NCBI RefSeq assembly: GCF_000718515.1
Contig: NZ_JNZS01000018.1
Location: forward strand, 1-64,000
Length of the DNA: 64,000 nucleotides
DNA from: Micromonospora parva
GTDB lineage: Bacteria > Actinomycetota > Actinomycetes > Mycobacteriales > Micromonosporaceae
Direction: 5' to 3'
This document shows, in pieces, positions 14,918 through 22,563 of the stretch; within the stretch, counting starts at the first letter, position 1, and the number at the start of each line of letters is the position of its first letter. The notes under the pieces were generated by a model. The model saw only the letters and a program-made list of their open reading frames with translations, did no database searches and was not told the origin of the DNA. Both the position numbers and the translations under genes were made by a program.

Positions 14918-17587
14918 ATGGCCGACAACACCACGAACGCGCCGACGTACGACGGGCCGGTGGGCCGGTCCGGCAATGGCCGGACAGCGCCCACGCCGCG
15001 CACCAACCGGGCCCTGTCGCTCGACGACGGCGACCCGGCTGACCTGGCCACGATCGGGGTGGAGGAGGAGTTCCACGTCGTCGACCTGCACACCCGGGAG
15101 TTGGTGCCCCGCGCCGGCGAGCTGCTCGACCGGTTGCCGGCGGCCTCGTTCACCGCCGAGCTGCACCGCAGCGTGGTGGAGACCAACACCGCGGTCTGCC
15201 GCACCCTCGACGAGATCCGCGCCGAGCTGACCGGGCTGCGGCACAGCGCGGTCCAGGTCGCCGACCGGGTCGGGCTGGGCATCGTGGCGGCCGGTACGGT
15301 GCCGTTGCGGGCCGACGGTGACCCCAGCGTCACACCCACCTCCCGCTACCGGCGGATGCTCGACGAGTACCAGATGCTCGCCCGGGAGCAGCTGATCTGC
15401 GGCGCGCAGGTGCACGTCGGCGTCGCCGACCGGGACCTGGCGGTGGCGGTCACCCGCCGGGTCCAGCCGTGGCTGCCGGTGCTGCTCGCCCTCTCCACCA
15501 GCTCGCCGTACTGGATGGGTCAGGACAGCGGCTACGCCAGCGTCCGGTCGTTGGTCTGGCAACGCTGGCCCACCGCCGGCGACCCGGGCGAGGTGACCAG
15601 CGCCGCCGACCACGAGGCACTGGTCGCCGAACTGATCGCCTCTGAGACCATCACCGACCCCGCCATGATCTATTTCGACGTCCGGCCGTCGGCGCACGTG
15701 CCCACAGTGGAGCTGCGGATCACCGACGCCAACCCGGACGTGGAGACCATCGTCCTGCTCACCGGCCTGTTCCGGGCGCTCGTCCGGCGGGAGGTCGCCG
15801 CCCTGCGCGCCGGGGTGGAGCGCACCGCCGTGCGACCACCGGTGCTGCGGGCGGCCGTGTGGCGGGCGGCCCGCTCCGGCCTGGAAGGTGACCTGCTCGA
15901 CCTGCCCCGCTCGGCCCGGCCGGTGCCGGCCGCCCAGGCGGTCCGCCGCCTGGTGACCGACCTGCGCCCGCAGTTGGCGGCGACCGGGGACTGGGAGCAG
16001 GTCAGCGAGCTGACCCGGTACGCGCTGGAGCACGGCAGCTCCGCCGCACGGCAGCGGCGGGCGTACGAGCGGCGTGGCCGGTTGGCCGACGTGGTCGACC
16101 TGCTGCTCGACGAGACCCGGGGTCGGGCCCGTGGGCCGCTGCCGGGTGCGTCGACACCACCGGCGCTGCCCACGTACGCCGACGCCGGCGACGAGGTATT
16201 CGGACCGGCCGGGCCGCAACCGGTGTACGCCCCGATGCTGGCGGCCCTGCGTCAGCTCGGTGCCGGCGTCCTGCGTCAACGCGAGCACGACCGGGACGAG
16301 GAGCAGCGGGCCCGGGGGGTGACGTTCAGCGTGGCCGGTGAGGCGAGCACCCGGCTCTTCCCGGTGGACCTGGTGCCCCGGGTGGTGCCCGCCGCCGACT
16401 GGCGGGCCCTGCGTACCGGCCTGGTGCAACGCGCCCGCGCCCTCGACGCGTTCCTGCGCGACGTCTACGCCGACCGGACGGTGGTGGCCGACGGCGTGGT
16501 GCCGGCGTGGGTGGTGGAGTCGTCACCCGGGCTGCGCCCGACCGGGGCGCTGATGGGCCGGCGGGGCACCCGCGCCCAGGTGTCCGGCACCGACCTGGTC
16601 CGCGACCCGGACGGCGGCTGGTACGTGCTGGAGGACAACCTGCGGGTGCCCTCCGGGCTCGGCTACGCGGTGCAGAACCGTCGGTTGACCCGGGCGGTGC
16701 TGCCGGAGTTGCCGGTGCCGGAGGACCTGCTGCCCGCCGACGAGACGCCGGCGATGCTGTACCGGGCGTTGGTCGCCGCCGCGCCGGCCGCGGCCGACGA
16801 CCCCGCCGTGGTGGTGCTCAGCGGCGGCCCGGGTGATCCGGCGTGGTTCGAGCATCGGCTGCTCGCCGACGAGATGGGGGTTCCGCTGACCGAGACCAGC
16901 GAGCTGCTGGTGGAGGAGGGCCGGGTCCGGCTGGTCCGCGAGGGCTGCCGCCGCGAGGTCGACGTGATCTACCTGCGGATGGACGAGGAGGCGCTGCTGC
17001 ACGCGCCGGGCGCGGACGGGGTGCCGTTGGGGTGGCCGCTGCTCGCCGCGGTGCACGCCGGGCGGCTCACGCTGGCCAACGCGCTGGGCAACGGCGTCGC
17101 CGACGACAAGGCGTTGTACGCCTACGTTCCCCGGCTGATCGAGTACTACCTGGGCGAGAAGCCGTTGCTGGGAGACGTGCCCACATACCTGTGTGGGCTG
17201 CCCGAGCAGCGGGCCGAGGTGCTGGGCCGACTCGACCAGCTGGTGCTCAAGCCGGTCGACGGGTACGGCGGTGACCGGGTGGTGATCGGCCCCCGGGCCG
17301 AGGCCGAGGAGTTGGACGCGGTCCGGGAGCAGATCCTCGCGGCCCCGCACCGGTGGATCGCCCAGGAGGTGGTCGCGCTGACCACCCACCCGGTCTTCGA
17401 CGGCGCGGCGCTGGCTCCCCGCCACGTCGACCTGCGGGCGTTCGTGTTCCTCGGTGACACCGCCGAGGTGGCGCCGGTGGCGCTGACCCGGGTGGCGCCG
17501 GCCGGCAGCATGATCGTCAACTCGTCGCGGGGTGGCGGGTCGAAGGACACCTGGCTGCTCGGTGGAGCCGACGAACCGCCGGTGTAA
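14918..17587 (+). CDS. Carboxylate-amine ligase (GCS2/YbdK) fused to circularly permuted type 2 ATP-grasp
   Basis: This 889-residue cytoplasmic fusion joins two ATP-dependent ligases. Residues about 45-400 are GCS2/YbdK-like: GVEEEFHVVDLHTRELVP, SVVETNTAVCRTL, GAQVHVGVADRD and the metal-binding VPTVELRITDANPDVE. Residues about 430-889 are a circularly permuted ATP-grasp: YVLEDNLRVPSGLGYAVQNR, VVVLSGGPGDPAWFEH, VDVIYLRMDEE, NALGNGVADDKALYAYVPRL, LVLKPVDGYGGDRVVIGP and VNSSRGGGSKDTW. Each half should form an amide from an acyl phosphate, so the protein probably builds a small peptide or amide. The ATG at 14918 was preferred over GTG 14912. AsnB-like and S9 peptidase genes follow on the same strand. 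Confidence 0.88.
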   Translation: MADNTTNAPTYDGPVGRSGNGRTAPTPRTNRALSLDDGDPADLATIGVEEEFHVVDLHTRELVPRAGELLDRLPAASFTAELHRSVVETNTAVCRTLDEIRAELTGLRHSAVQVADRVGLGIVAAGTVPLRADGDPSVTPTSRYRRMLDEYQMLAREQLICGAQVHVGVADRDLAVAVTRRVQPWLPVLLALSTSSPYWMGQDSGYASVRSLVWQRWPTAGDPGEVTSAADHEALVAELIASETITDPAMIYFDVRPSAHVPTVELRITDANPDVETIVLLTGLFRALVRREVAALRAGVERTAVRPPVLRAAVWRAARSGLEGDLLDLPRSARPVPAAQAVRRLVTDLRPQLAATGDWEQVSELTRYALEHGSSAARQRRAYERRGRLADVVDLLLDETRGRARGPLPGASTPPALPTYADAGDEVFGPAGPQPVYAPMLAALRQLGAGVLRQREHDRDEEQRARGVTFSVAGEASTRLFPVDLVPRVVPAADWRALRTGLVQRARALDAFLRDVYADRTVVADGVVPAWVVESSPGLRPTGALMGRRGTRAQVSGTDLVRDPDGGWYVLEDNLRVPSGLGYAVQNRRLTRAVLPELPVPEDLLPADETPAMLYRALVAAAPAAADDPAVVVLSGGPGDPAWFEHRLLADEMGVPLTETSELLVEEGRVRLVREGCRREVDVIYLRMDEEALLHAPGADGVPLGWPLLAAVHAGRLTLANALGNGVADDKALYAYVPRLIEYYLGEKPLLGDVPTYLCGLPEQRAEVLGRLDQLVLKPVDGYGGDRVVIGPRAEAEELDAVREQILAAPHRWIAQEVVALTTHPVFDGAALAPRHVDLRAFVFLGDTAEVAPVALTRVAPAGSMIVNSSRGGGSKDTWLLGGADEPPV

Positions 17588-17685
17588 CCCACGCTTGACT
17601 GACCCGTCATCGGGACGCAACCCGGCCCGCCAAGCCTGGACCGGTCAGCGGCCCAGCGGACCCAGCCGATGAGAGGTGCGTGCGA

Positions 17686-19463
17686 ATGTGCGGTATCGGC
17701 GGCGAACTCCGCCTCGACGGGTCACCACCGGACCTGGCGGCCGTCGAGCGGATGCTCCCCGCGCTGGCCTCCCGGGGACCGGACGGCGAGGGGCGGTGGC
17801 AGCACGGACCGGTGGCCCTGGTGCATCGCCGGCTGCGCATCATCGACCTGTCCGACGCGGGGGCGCAGCCGATGGTCGACCCGGAGCTGGGTCTGGCGAC
17901 CGTCTTCAACGGCTGCATCTACAACTACCGGGAGTTGCGCGACGAGCTGACCGCCGCCGGTTACGCCTTCCGGTCCACCTCGGACACCGAGGTGATCCTC
18001 AAGGCGTACCACAGGTGGGGGACCGCCTGCGTCGAACGGTTCTACGGGATGTTCGCGTTCGCCCTGGTCGAGCTGGCCACGCACACGGTGGTGCTGGCCC
18101 GGGACCGGCTCGGCATCAAGCCGCTCTACCTGGCCGAGGGGCCGGGCCGGGTGCGCTTCGCCTCGACGCTGCCGGCGTTGCTCGCCGCCGGTGACGTCGA
18201 CACCGACCTCGACCCGGTGGCGCTGCACCACTACATGAGCTTCCACTCGGTGGTGCCGCCGCCCCGCACGATCCTCACCGGGGTCCGCAAGCTGCCGCCG
18301 GCCACCGTGCGGGTGATCACCGCGGACGGTCGGAGCACCGACACCCCTACTGGCGGCCGGAGTTCAACCGGGCCGCCGCCCCCGCCATGTCCGCCGACGA
18401 GTGGCAGGAGCGGCTCATGGCCGCGCTGCGCACCGCCGTACGTCGGCGGATGGTCGCCGACGTGCCGGTCGGCGTGCTGCTCTCCGGCGGTCTCGACTCC
18501 AGCCTGATCGTCGCCCTGCTGGCCGAGCAGGGCCAGAGCGGCCTGGCCACCTTCAGCATCGGCTTCGAGGCGGCGGCGGGGGAGAGCGGCGACGAGTTCC
18601 ACTACTCCGACCTGGTGGCCCGCCACTTCGACACCGACCACCAGCAGATCCGCATCGGCGCGCAGCGCTTCGTCCCCGCCGTGCACCAGGCCATCGCGGC
18701 GATGAGCGAGCCGATGGTCAGCCACGACTGCGTGGCGTTCCACCTGCTCTCCGAGGAGGTCTCGCAGCGGATCACCGTGGTGCAGTCCGGGCAGGGCGCG
18801 GACGAGATCCTGGCCGGCTACGACTGGTACCCGCCGATGGCCAACGTGGCCCGCGCGGACGCCGTCGAGGCGTACGCCCGGGTGTTCTTCGATCGTCGCC
18901 ACGACGCGCTCGGCGGGCACCTGGCGCCCGAGTGGATGCTCGACCACGACGCCAGCCTGGAGTTCGTCGCCGCGCACTTCGGCGCGCCCGGCGCGGACAC
19001 CGCGCTGGACGCGGCGCTGCGGTTGGACAGCCTGGTGATGCTGGTCGACGACCCGGTGAAACGGGTCGACAACATGACGATGGCGTGGGGGTTGGAGGCC
19101 CGGGTGCCGTTCCTCGACCACGAGGTGGTCGAGCTGGCCGCCGCCTGCCCACCGGCGATGAAGCTGGCGCAGGGCGGCAAGGGTGTGCTGAAGGCGGCGA
19201 GCCGGGGCATCGTCCCGGACGAGGTGATCGACCGGCCCAAGGGTTACTTCCCGGTGCCCGCCATCCGGCACCTCGCCGGCCCGCTGCTCGACGACGTGCG
19301 GGACGCGCTGACCGCCCGACCGGCGCGCGAGCGTGGGCTGTTCCGCAAGGACTACCTGGAGGAGTTGCTGGACGCGCCGAACGCCCGGCGGACCACGCTG
19401 GGCTCCAACGCGCTCTGGCAGCTCGGGCTGCTGGAGCTCTGGTTGCAGCGGATCGGGGTTTAG
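17686..19463 (+). pseudogene. AsnB-like glutamine amidotransferase (N-acetylglutaminylglutamine amidotransferase-like), frameshifted
   Basis: The N-terminal class II glutamine amidotransferase domain starts MCGIGGE with the Cys2 nucleophile, then FNGCIYNYRELR and STSDTEVILKAYHRWG. The C-terminal AsnB synthetase domain has VPVGVLLSGGLDSSLIVALL (PP-loop), then GQGADEILAGYDWY and RVDNMTMAWGLEARVPFLD. The halves lie in different frames; the break is in a CCCC run at 18344-18347, about codon 220, where one extra C would restore one 592-residue protein. Family length is about 590. The break could be a real mutation or a sequencing error. Its role would be to amidate a product of the upstream ligase using glutamine. 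The S9 gene starts directly at its stop. Confidence 0.8.
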
Positions 19464-21302
19464 ATGAGCGTACGGACCGAGGCGCCACGCACCGCCCGGC
19501 GGGCCCGACCCGCGATCCCCCGTCCGGTGTCGCCGCCGGTGGGTGCGGACTTCGCCCCCGCGCCGTCGCCGGACGGTCGCCGGGTGGCGTTCCTCTCCGA
19601 CCGGGCAGGTACGCCCGGCGTCTGGGTCTGCGAGGTGGACGCGGGCACGCCCGTCGCGCTGCCCGTCGGCGACGAGCCGGTGCTCGCGCTGAGCTGGTCC
19701 CCGGACGGGCAGTGGCTGGCCTGCGTCGTCGCCCCCGGCGGTGCGCCCCGCACCGAGCTGTGGGTGCTGCGCCCGGACGGCACGCGACGCCGCCAGGTCG
19801 CCGGGTTCGGCCGGCGTAGCGCCACACTGGCCGGCTGGTTGCCCGGCGGCGCGCTGATGGCGGTCACCGAGACCGACGCGCACGGGCGGGCCCTGCTGGT
19901 CGACGCGGCCACCGGACACCGGCGGGTGCTCGCCGAGGGTGAGCTGCTCACCCTCCTGGACGTCACGGCGGACGGCGGGGCGGCCCTGCTGCGTCGCGGC
20001 CCGCGCAACGCCCGCTGGCTGGAGCTGCTCGACGTGGCCACCGGGGTTCGCCGGCGGCTGCTGCCCGACAGCGGACGGGGCAGCACCGACCAGGGGTGGT
20101 TCGGCCCGGACGGCACGAGCGTGCTGGCCCGCACCGACGCGTACTCGGAACTGGCCGCGCTGGTGCGGGTCGACCTGACCCGACCGGAGCAACCGCCGAC
20201 CCGGCTCGCCGGTCGGCCGGACGCCGAACTGGAACACGTCACGCCGAGCGCGGACGGGCAGCGCGGCGCGCTGTTGTGGAACACCTACGGCGGGCGCAGC
20301 GAGCTGAGCCTGCTCGACTTCACCAGCGGGGTGCAGCGGGCCGTCGCCGCCCCCGGCGAGGTGCTCGGCGACGCCGTCTTCGCCGCCGACGGCGGCCTGC
20401 TCTGCCTCACCGCGCAGGGGCCGGTGCGGCCCCGCGAGGTGTGGCTGGTCGACCCGTCGACCGGGGCGTCGCGCCCGCTGCGGTCGGACACCGCCGCGCG
20501 TACGGACGACGCCGGTGTCGCGCCGTACATTGTCGACCTGCGGGCCCGCGACGGGTTGCCGCTCTCCGGCTGGCTCTACCGCCCGGCCGGGCCAGGTCCC
20601 TGGCCCACCGCGATCAGCCTGCACGGTGGCCCGGAGGCGCAGGAGCGTCCCGGTTACCACCCGCTGTTCCAGGCCCTGGTGGCGCAGGGCGTCGCGGTGT
20701 TCGCACCCAACGTGCGCGGCTCGTCCGGGTTCGGCCGTTCCTTCGTCGCCGCCGACAACCTCGCCGGCCGCTACGGGGCGATCGCCGACGTGGCGGCCTG
20801 CGCCGAATTCCTCGTCGACGCCGGTGTCGCCCGGCCCGGTCAGCTCGGCTGCCTGGGCCGCTCCTACGGCGGTTATCTGGTCCTGGCGGCTCTGGTGAAC
20901 TTCCCCGGGTTGTTCGCCGCTGGGGTCGCCGAGTGCGGCATCTCCGACTTCCACACCTTCTTCGCCGGCACCGAGCCGTGGATCGCCGCCGCCGCCGTCA
21001 GCAAGTACGGCGACCCGCGGCGGGACGCGGACCTGCTGCGCGACCTGTCGCCGATGACCCACATCGACCGGCTCGACGTGCCGGTGCTGCTCATCCACGG
21101 CGCCAACGACACCAACGTGCCGGCGGGCGAGTCGGCGCAGGTCGCCGAGGCCCTCGCCGCCCGGGGTGTGCCGCACGGGCACCTGGTGCTCGCCGGTGAG
21201 GGGCACGACTTCCTGAGCCGTGCCAACGCCGAGGCGGCCCGGACGGCCACCGCCGCCTGGCTGACCCGGCACCTCGCCGCCACCGCGAGCGTGCTCGGCT
21301 GA
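19464..21302 (+). CDS. S9 family peptidase (prolyl oligopeptidase/acylaminoacyl peptidase type)
   Basis: This 612-residue protein has an N-terminal beta-propeller (about 25-350) with repeats such as FAPAPSPDGRRVAFLSDRAGTP. A C-terminal alpha/beta-hydrolase domain has HGGPEAQERPGY, GRSYGGY with nucleophile Ser467, the Asp in HGANDTNVP, and the His in GEGHDF. No signal peptide is visible, so it is cytoplasmic. The family cleaves short or N-blocked peptides. It starts right after the amidotransferase stop, so it is probably co-transcribed and may degrade or trim the product of the two ligases; in Pseudomonas an M42 peptidase gene sits in the matching position of the NAGGN cluster. Confidence 0.9.
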   Translation: MSVRTEAPRTARRARPAIPRPVSPPVGADFAPAPSPDGRRVAFLSDRAGTPGVWVCEVDAGTPVALPVGDEPVLALSWSPDGQWLACVVAPGGAPRTELWVLRPDGTRRRQVAGFGRRSATLAGWLPGGALMAVTETDAHGRALLVDAATGHRRVLAEGELLTLLDVTADGGAALLRRGPRNARWLELLDVATGVRRRLLPDSGRGSTDQGWFGPDGTSVLARTDAYSELAALVRVDLTRPEQPPTRLAGRPDAELEHVTPSADGQRGALLWNTYGGRSELSLLDFTSGVQRAVAAPGEVLGDAVFAADGGLLCLTAQGPVRPREVWLVDPSTGASRPLRSDTAARTDDAGVAPYIVDLRARDGLPLSGWLYRPAGPGPWPTAISLHGGPEAQERPGYHPLFQALVAQGVAVFAPNVRGSSGFGRSFVAADNLAGRYGAIADVAACAEFLVDAGVARPGQLGCLGRSYGGYLVLAALVNFPGLFAAGVAECGISDFHTFFAGTEPWIAAAAVSKYGDPRRDADLLRDLSPMTHIDRLDVPVLLIHGANDTNVPAGESAQVAEALAARGVPHGHLVLAGEGHDFLSRANAEAARTATAAWLTRHLAATASVLG

Positions 21303-21319
21303 GGCGTTATCCTGCGCCG

Positions 21320-21874
21320 GTGGAGGTCGCGGCGCAGGGCGAGCGGTTGGCCGCGGACCTGGGCCGCTGGCTGGCCGAGCTGACGTTCGTCGACCTGGAC
21401 ACCGACGAGGTCACCGCGCGGGTGATCGACGCGGTGGTGCGGTGGGCGGAGGGCCAGGGTTGGCGGGTCTACCGGCGCGCGCCCAGCGTGTTGCCGTTGC
21501 CACCGCCGCTTCAGCAGCGGCACTCGGTGCTCGACGTGGCGTGCGCCCGCCCGGACGGCCCGCCCGTGGTGGTGGAGGTCGACCACACCGACCGGGCCCG
21601 CACCGTGCAGAAGCTGCGCGCGGAGGCGGACGCCGGCCGGATCCCGATCTGGGTGCGGTGGGGCGTCGGGCGGTTCGCCGTGCCACCACCGCCGGTGCGG
21701 ATGGTGACTGTCGAGGTGACCCGCCGCGCCGGGCCGGCCGGGCGTGGACGGCTGCACAGTCGCGTCGGCGACCGTCCCGCCCCGGCCCACTCGACCGGCG
21801 GCGGCGCGGTGACCCCGCAGGCGTTGCCGATCCCGCTGACCGACCCGCTTCCGGACCCGCCGTCGGGTCCGTGA
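21320..21874 (+). CDS. Hypothetical protein with C-terminal tandem-repeat tail
   Basis: I do not recognise this 184-residue protein. The core (about 1-130) is mixed alpha/beta; SVLDVACARPDGPPVVVEVDHTDRART could be the Asp...GluXAsp arrangement of a PD-(D/E)XK nuclease fold, but this is weak. The last residues are a Pro-rich repeat (DPLP DPPS GP) encoded by a 12-bp DNA repeat that runs on past the stop. The start is GTG, 17 bases after the peptidase stop, so it may belong to the same transcript. Confidence 0.65.
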   Translation: MEVAAQGERLAADLGRWLAELTFVDLDTDEVTARVIDAVVRWAEGQGWRVYRRAPSVLPLPPPLQQRHSVLDVACARPDGPPVVVEVDHTDRARTVQKLRAEADAGRIPIWVRWGVGRFAVPPPPVRMVTVEVTRRAGPAGRGRLHSRVGDRPAPAHSTGGGAVTPQALPIPLTDPLPDPPSGP

Positions 21875-21925
21875 AAGGGCCCGCCGTCGGGCCCGCTGTC
21901 AGGCCCGCTTCCGGGCCCGCGAAAG
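21842..21925. repeat. Tandem 12-bp repeat, seven units, crossing a stop codon
   Basis: Seven 12-base units close to GGCCCGCCGTCG lie end to end. They are in frame with the gene at 21320 (four codons per unit). Unit three carries the TGA stop (21872-21874). Ignoring that stop, the frame runs on 19 codons to TGA at 21932. Confidence 0.8.
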
Positions 21926-21929
21926 GGCA

Positions 21930-21963
21930 CCTGAAGCGAATCGTAAGCGGTCGCCGGCAGAGT
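21930..21963 (+). promoter_or_regulatory. SARP-like direct-repeat site and promoter of the 22008 gene
   Basis: Heptamers CCTGAAG (21930-21936) and TCGTAAG (21941-21947) are 11 bp apart, the spacing of SARP binding sites. A -10-like CAGAGT at 21958-21963 follows 10 bases later. The same layout recurs at 25674-25707, on the other side of the SARP gene. Confidence 0.6.
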
Positions 21964-22007
21964 TCTGGGTGTCACCGGAGAGCACGACCGACACCCAGGA
22001 GATTCCG

Positions 22008-22556
22008 ATGCGCAAGCTCATCAACTCGACCTACATCACCCTCGACGGCGTCATCGAGAACCCGATGTGGACCGGGCCGTACTTCGACGAGGAGGCCATG
22101 AGCCTCGCCGGAGCGCAGACCGACGAGGCGGACGCGATGCTGATGGGCCGGGCCACCTACGACGGCATGTCCGTGGCCTGGCCGAACATGGACGAGAGCG
22201 ACCCGACCACGGGCGCGGCGTACTTCAACAACGTCAAGAAGTACGTCGCCTCCACCACCCTGACCAACCCCACCTGGAACAACACGGAGGTGCTCCAGGG
22301 CGATCTGGTCGCGGCGGTCACCGCGCTCAAGGCCCAGGAGGGCAGGAACATCATCCAGTACGGCTTCGGCTCGGTCACCGCCCAGCTGATCCGGGCCGGT
22401 CTGGTGGACGAGGTCCGGTTCTGGATCCACCCCGTGCTGGAGGGCGCCGCCAGCGTGACCGTGCCGCTGACCGACTTCAAGGCGTCGTTCGACCTGGTCG
22501 ACACCCGGGTGCACAAGAGCGGCGTGATCGTCGCCTCGTACCAGCCGAAGCGCTGA
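22008..22556 (+). CDS. Dihydrofolate reductase family protein (RibD C-terminal-like)
   Basis: This 182-residue protein has the DHFR-like RibD C-terminal fold: MRKLINSTYITLDGVIENP at the start, then DAMLMGRATYDGMSVAWP, NIIQYGFGSVTAQLIRAGLVDEVRFWIHPVLEG near the end. The family contains NADPH-binding reductases of unknown substrate. CAGGAG precedes the ATG at 22008. It probably responds to the SARP regulator encoded convergently downstream, through the direct repeat at 21930-21947. Confidence 0.9.
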   Translation: MRKLINSTYITLDGVIENPMWTGPYFDEEAMSLAGAQTDEADAMLMGRATYDGMSVAWPNMDESDPTTGAAYFNNVKKYVASTTLTNPTWNNTEVLQGDLVAAVTALKAQEGRNIIQYGFGSVTAQLIRAGLVDEVRFWIHPVLEGAASVTVPLTDFKASFDLVDTRVHKSGVIVASYQPKR

Positions 22557-22563
22557 GCACCGG

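Noticed and set aside
18330..18400. Programmed frameshift in the amidotransferase gene
   Set aside because: A four-C run without a clear stimulatory structure or slippery heptamer is a weak case; a mutation or base-call error is simpler.
18231..21272. A 1013-codon open frame on the minus strand
   Set aside because: It mirrors the amidotransferase and S9 peptidase genes; its translation is Arg/Gly/Gln-rich with no domain, as expected for the reverse strand of GC-rich coding DNA.
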